From the NCBI RefSeq assembly GCF_014839805.1, contig NC_051120.1, forward strand, positions 9,796,001-9,860,000: 64,000 bases of DNA. The letters are read 5' to 3'. The notes under the pieces are model-generated. The model worked only from the letters and a program-made list of their open reading frames with translations. It searched no databases and had not been told where the DNA came from. The DNA comes from Manduca sexta. Lineage: Eukaryota; Arthropoda; Insecta; Lepidoptera; Sphingidae. The translations under genes were made by a program, and so were the position numbers. This document shows positions 60,401 through 64,000 of the stretch, piece by piece (the stretch's first letter is position 1; the number at the start of each line of letters is the position of its first letter).

Positions 60401-62778
60401 GAATAGACCAACATCAAAATTGTAATCTGTAAATGTCTGTCTTAAAATATAAACATAATTAAAATTCAACTACTGTAATGTAAAAGCGATATCGATACGT
60501 ATTTTCCAGGAATGCCACCCAGCGATAGCGGCGCATTTATCCCGCACGTTCCGTCAGAACTTTCTGGAAGCCACCGCGGAGACTGGAGTGACGGACTTGC
60601 ACCACGCCGTGGTGGTCACCTCTATACTCAGCAAGTGCTTGAAGATGGTCGACTCACCAGATCTTATCAATGGTGAGTTCATTCTGTTCAATGTTCGATA
60701 ATATAGAAAACGTGCGAAAGTCTACAATACCTTGTCATACTCATGCGTTTGTTAACTCTATGGTAATTGATAGTGACTTTATTAATACTATCGATATTTC
60801 TAAATATTGATTAGTGTCAAGACAAATCAACGTCATGTATCAATGACTTCTCTTAAAACGTAATATGTGAATAATGGCGATTATTTATCATCCACTCACG
60901 CGATCCTGAATTTTTTACAGTTCCTAAATACAATGTTTAAAGTTCGACATTGCAGAGTTCTCTAACTGGTTGGTGGGTGAGGGTGAGGTCTCCGAGTGGC
61001 CTCTGCTGCTTACCCTCATCAACAACTGCCTCACGGACAACCACGACCTCACGCTCGAAACGCTGAGGTTCTTTGAGGTGAGCAGTATTATTCTATTAAA
61101 ATAATAAAAAAAGTTGTGATTTATTACTTATTTATATTTTAAGTAAAGTATCTACTCTACTTTAGGCATCTGCCTAAAATATAGCTTTAGATTTTAACGT
61201 ATAATATGCCTTTTTTAATAAATCGATTATTCAGATTTAAAGTTTTAATCGATTGATATGTAAACATATCGATTGTAAATAAATTAACTTATTATTGGTG
61301 TACATTTTTCTGTATACAGAGATATCAATGAAACTAAAATAATGAGTTAGGTATTGACATACCGTTTATGATACATTTTTAATCTATGAATTATGTTGTT
61401 TTTAGAATATATTAGAGAAAGGCACGGAGCACAGCATCAACCGGCTAGTGTTGTCGCGCGTCTCTTCTCGCGGGTATTTCGCCCCGCAAGCGCCCGAAAA
61501 TGATGTGAGCGAGCGGGACAGACTCAATGACCTGCCGCTGTGGCGAGAAAGGGAGAGAAATAGGTATAGCAACTTTTATATTATTATTTTTACTATTTTG
61601 TAAAAGTAAAATTTAGTATATGACAAAACAATCATTTTCGGCAATTTCATTGGCCGATTTGAATTTCATAAAAATGTTGTATATTTTATTTAGCTTTATG
61701 TTTAACTCAGTTTATGCTCTTTTATAATTATTTATTAACGTATTGAGCAAAATCTCCATCGTCGATATTTATGCAAGCCCAAAAAAATCACATTTTTTAT
61801 ACTGCCGATGCAGAAGATGATAAATGAGCTAATGTTCAGATACTTATTCTATATATTTTTTATTTGAAATAGGATAACATAAAAATAAAATAGAGTATGC
61901 CGACCTGTTTAAATATTATTTTATCGATAACTAACCAACGCGTAATATTATTGCAATCTCTTTGAACACTGTTCCAGGGAAGCGATGATGCAGCTCAAAC
62001 ACGAGGACCAAGTGAACGGTCAGATCCACGAGATCCTCAACCAGGAAGGCGTGGACGACACCGCCGACGCCGCCAGCGCCATACACCGCGTCATCAACAG
62101 GTCCGTACTACACTAAACATGATAACCTACAAACAACTTGAGCACACTATCAATATACCAGGTATATCTCATGTATATATATAGGGTAATTATGAGATTG
62201 TGTTAATTAATAAATTAATTAAAATTTCGTAGTGTATATAACTACCCCACACTATGTGGTTTTGTGCTCCAGTTGTTTGCCGGTTGTAAACGCTTCGCTT
62301 GGCTATACACGTTAAGGTTATTACACATTTACTGTGTTAGCTGTGGTGAATAGTAATTTATAACTTGTTTTTTTTTTAAATAAATATATCAATCGATTAT
62401 ATTTGATCACCATCGAAAATCAAATAAGCTGTTTTATCAGTTACAAACACTTCTCACAAGTTATTATAAATATTAATACCATATTCGGTGAAATCTAGCT
62501 GAATGTAGGAGAATATATTTTAATCGATGAAATTGATTTTCCGATAATTAATTCGAATAGATCGATTTAAAGAAATATCAAACCACTCGGTAGTAAAACA
62601 TATAATACAATTTAAACTTTCATCAACGCTAAGCTAACTAAGCCTAAATACACTAAGCTTAAGCTTGCTAATAAGAGAAATAACAGTCGCTTTACATTTT
62701 AGCCGGCTAGAGCAGCTCAAAGTTCGCATCGAAGAGATAATGGCCAATGAGAGCTCAACCCCCGCCGACACTACGTGA
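54183..62778 (+). CDS. FHIP2A: FHF complex subunit HOOK-interacting protein 2A (FHIP2A/FAM160B1)
   Basis: FHIP2A links Hook adaptors and dynein to Rab-marked membrane cargo. Exons: 54183-54227, 54575-54715, 57027-57248, 57539-57946, 59192-59437, 60027-60132, 60510-60672, 60956-61077, 61406-61563, 61978-62100 and 62703-62778. The start MLSRFSDVLQTAADVLAPP and DFEYHWKMILNFYQNYED match vertebrate FHIP2A. Further matches are LLVDEEKEQQGGTVGPCLE, VVLRACEGIMIVSSLPE, LTSFFSWLDYCDTLLKEC and LTLETLRFFENILEKGTEH. About 604 codons are visible. The junction 57946/59192 is out of phase by two bases, so a micro-exon or a shifted splice site is likely. The final exon ends IEEIMANESSTPADTT and does not match the vertebrate C terminus (about 765 aa), so it may be an alternative last exon, with the conserved end beyond 64000. 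Confidence 0.9.
55083..55640 (+). other. Coding-like tract inside FHIP2A intron 2, unassigned
   Basis: Two open plus-strand segments lie in the intron. The first, 55083-55297, reads LSAAPNNELSANVL, then VSQSVLDRFLSK and PPQAVRQQSLQ. The second, about 55341-55636, follows a good splice acceptor (TTTCTAG) and reads HWLKYKKSVYANQLYAN, PLQITVDGATDNMLNL, KIERLTLCFYIMHI. Neither fits FHIP2A. They may be a nested gene, a retroposed fragment, or chance. Confidence 0.25.
56209..56738 (+). mobile_element. Helitron, 3'-end truncated
   Basis: It starts TCTATACTATTATAAAGC after an A, carries one minisatellite-like unit, and ends GCGGGCGAAGCCGCGAG without the terminal AAAGCTAG. It lies in FHIP2A intron 2. 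Confidence 0.75.
58115..58370 (+). repeat. Dispersed repeat family D (copy 2)
   Basis: It matches 21275-21535 over most of its length; a short further fragment is at 59468-59525. It lies in FHIP2A intron 4. Confidence 0.68.
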
Positions 62779-64000
62779 TTCACACTACATGTGTATAGTG
62801 TATTCACTATGTTGGCGTTTCGGCAATTTACGTACACACGATATACTATTTTAAAATAATGCCTTAACAGGACCGTCTTGACTATATTAGACTCCGCGGT
62901 GCGTAAAGCTATCAAAAAATAATATGTTTCCTTTTCGATAGGGTCAGACAAATATTGTTCATTCCTTTTTATGGCGACCTTTTTTGGCAGATGGTCGGCT
63001 TCCGCCCCTTGCGTCCTGTCCCAGGGTGCCTTGCACCCCTTGTACTCCCGGTTAACATGACCTTGTGGATAAAAGTACTAACTTACACGGTTTTACTAAT
63101 AAACCCTATCATGATCGGGTCACATTAATGTCAAACATAGTAGTGATATTATTGCATTAATTGAGACGAAGCCGTAGGTAAATTTACTATTTATAACAGT
63201 TTAACAAGTGACATTTAGAATTTTAGTGTCCATTTTGATTTAGAGCAGTATCTTACCCCATATTTACTCCGGTTATGGCTGTGAGTATTAATCTTAATGT
63301 GTCCCGAGGATGTAGATAACATTGTCTCATCAAACATCGCTCAAAAAGATAAGACAAAACACTTAATAACTATTACAGTCGTATAAAACCTTTTTTTTAG
63401 TACATGGTATATAAAGTCTAAACTCAAGTTCAAATTAGCTCGGATTTTAGTCATAAAGGAAGTGTTAAAATTGCCGAAACGCCAACTTGGCGATGAACTA
63501 TATTGTTTTGCGATATCAGACAAAGTATACAGATATATTTTTATGGATTACATATCTTTTGTATTACCAAGATCAATAGGCATTTGAATATGGATGCTTC
63601 GAGATAGACAGGACATGATTTACGGATGTTTTCAATAAACGATCTCAATCTTAATCTTCGATCCGATCCCGTGAATAGACCAATCATAACAAGTAATTTA
63701 TAAGCATGTCAAAACTTTGTTTTGATTGGTTAATTTTGCGAAGGATTTAAAAAAAATACAGATATATAGAAGTTATTGGGATCGTTGTTTGAAAATGGCG
63801 ATAAAGCTTTTTTAAGTCCTATTTGAGTTAATGGTTGTATCGAGTATTTTTACGATGTCTGAAAAGATTCGCAAGACAAGTTAGAAATAAATAGCCATTT
63901 AAAGCCATAATATACATTTAATTATTTTAAGTGAAATGTTCAGTATGTGGGGTGACTTTGGACTTTTTTTTATCGATAATCGGGCCTGAGATATGTCGAT
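62779..64000. other. Downstream flank of the FHIP2A last visible exon, no gene seen
   Basis: AATAAA occurs near 63098 and 63636 and could end a short FHIP2A transcript. A dispersed repeat (63676-63800) matches 43867-44000. No exon resembling the conserved FHIP2A C terminus was found here. Confidence 0.55.
63676..63800. repeat. Dispersed repeat, partner of 43867-44000
   Basis: It shares the CCAATCATAACA start, the GTCAAAAC segment, TTGATTGGTT, and GGGATCGTTGTTTGAAAATG near the end. Confidence 0.65.

Overview
This window is insect nuclear DNA, very probably from a moth or butterfly. It is AT-rich, its genes carry many short exons with GT-AG introns, and it is filled with repeat types I associate with Lepidoptera: tRNA-headed SINEs, non-autonomous Helitrons that start TC and end CTAG between A and T, and several MITE families. 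I see no rRNA, functional tRNA, CRISPR or bacterial feature. Exon models were built by eye from splice sites, reading frame and resemblance to known animal proteins.

Five conserved genes are visible. (1) The last four exons of the replicative helicase subunit MCM2 (+, 62-8579); the gene starts outside the window. Its 7-kb intron 765-7796 holds a Ty3/Gypsy-type LTR retrotransposon (1290-7518) inserted in a SINE and itself hit by a 177-bp MITE. (2) ZCCHC10, a small zinc-knuckle and Ser-rich protein (-, 11863-12590, three exons). (3) PERK/PEK (EIF2AK3), the ER-stress eIF2alpha kinase (+, 14577-41392, 15 exons, about 965 aa), complete in the window, with introns swollen by repeats. (4) Nischarin, a PX-domain and leucine-rich-repeat protein in a short form (-, 47718-53688, four exons, 465 aa). 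(5) FHIP2A/FAM160B1, an FHF-complex (Hook/dynein adaptor) subunit (+, 54183-62778, eleven visible exons), whose usual C-terminal region is not visible.

Layout: MCM2 and ZCCHC10 converge. ZCCHC10 and PERK diverge across about 2 kb that includes a dead Jockey-like LINE. PERK and Nischarin converge across about 6.3 kb of non-coding DNA with a perfect CTCF-like motif and a cluster of ATCGAT sites. Nischarin and FHIP2A are head to head, 494 bp apart, with a DREF-type TATCGATA site between them. The genes do not form a functional pathway; they are a housekeeping neighbourhood.

The most unusual structures are the three-level nest of mobile elements in MCM2 (with identical 128-bp LTRs and a small membrane-protein ORF ahead of gag), a near-perfect 365-bp TTAA-bounded palindrome in a PERK intron, a Helitron carrying a roughly 123-bp minisatellite split by a SINE, an overlapping upstream ORF at the PERK start, and a likely alternative last exon in FHIP2A.
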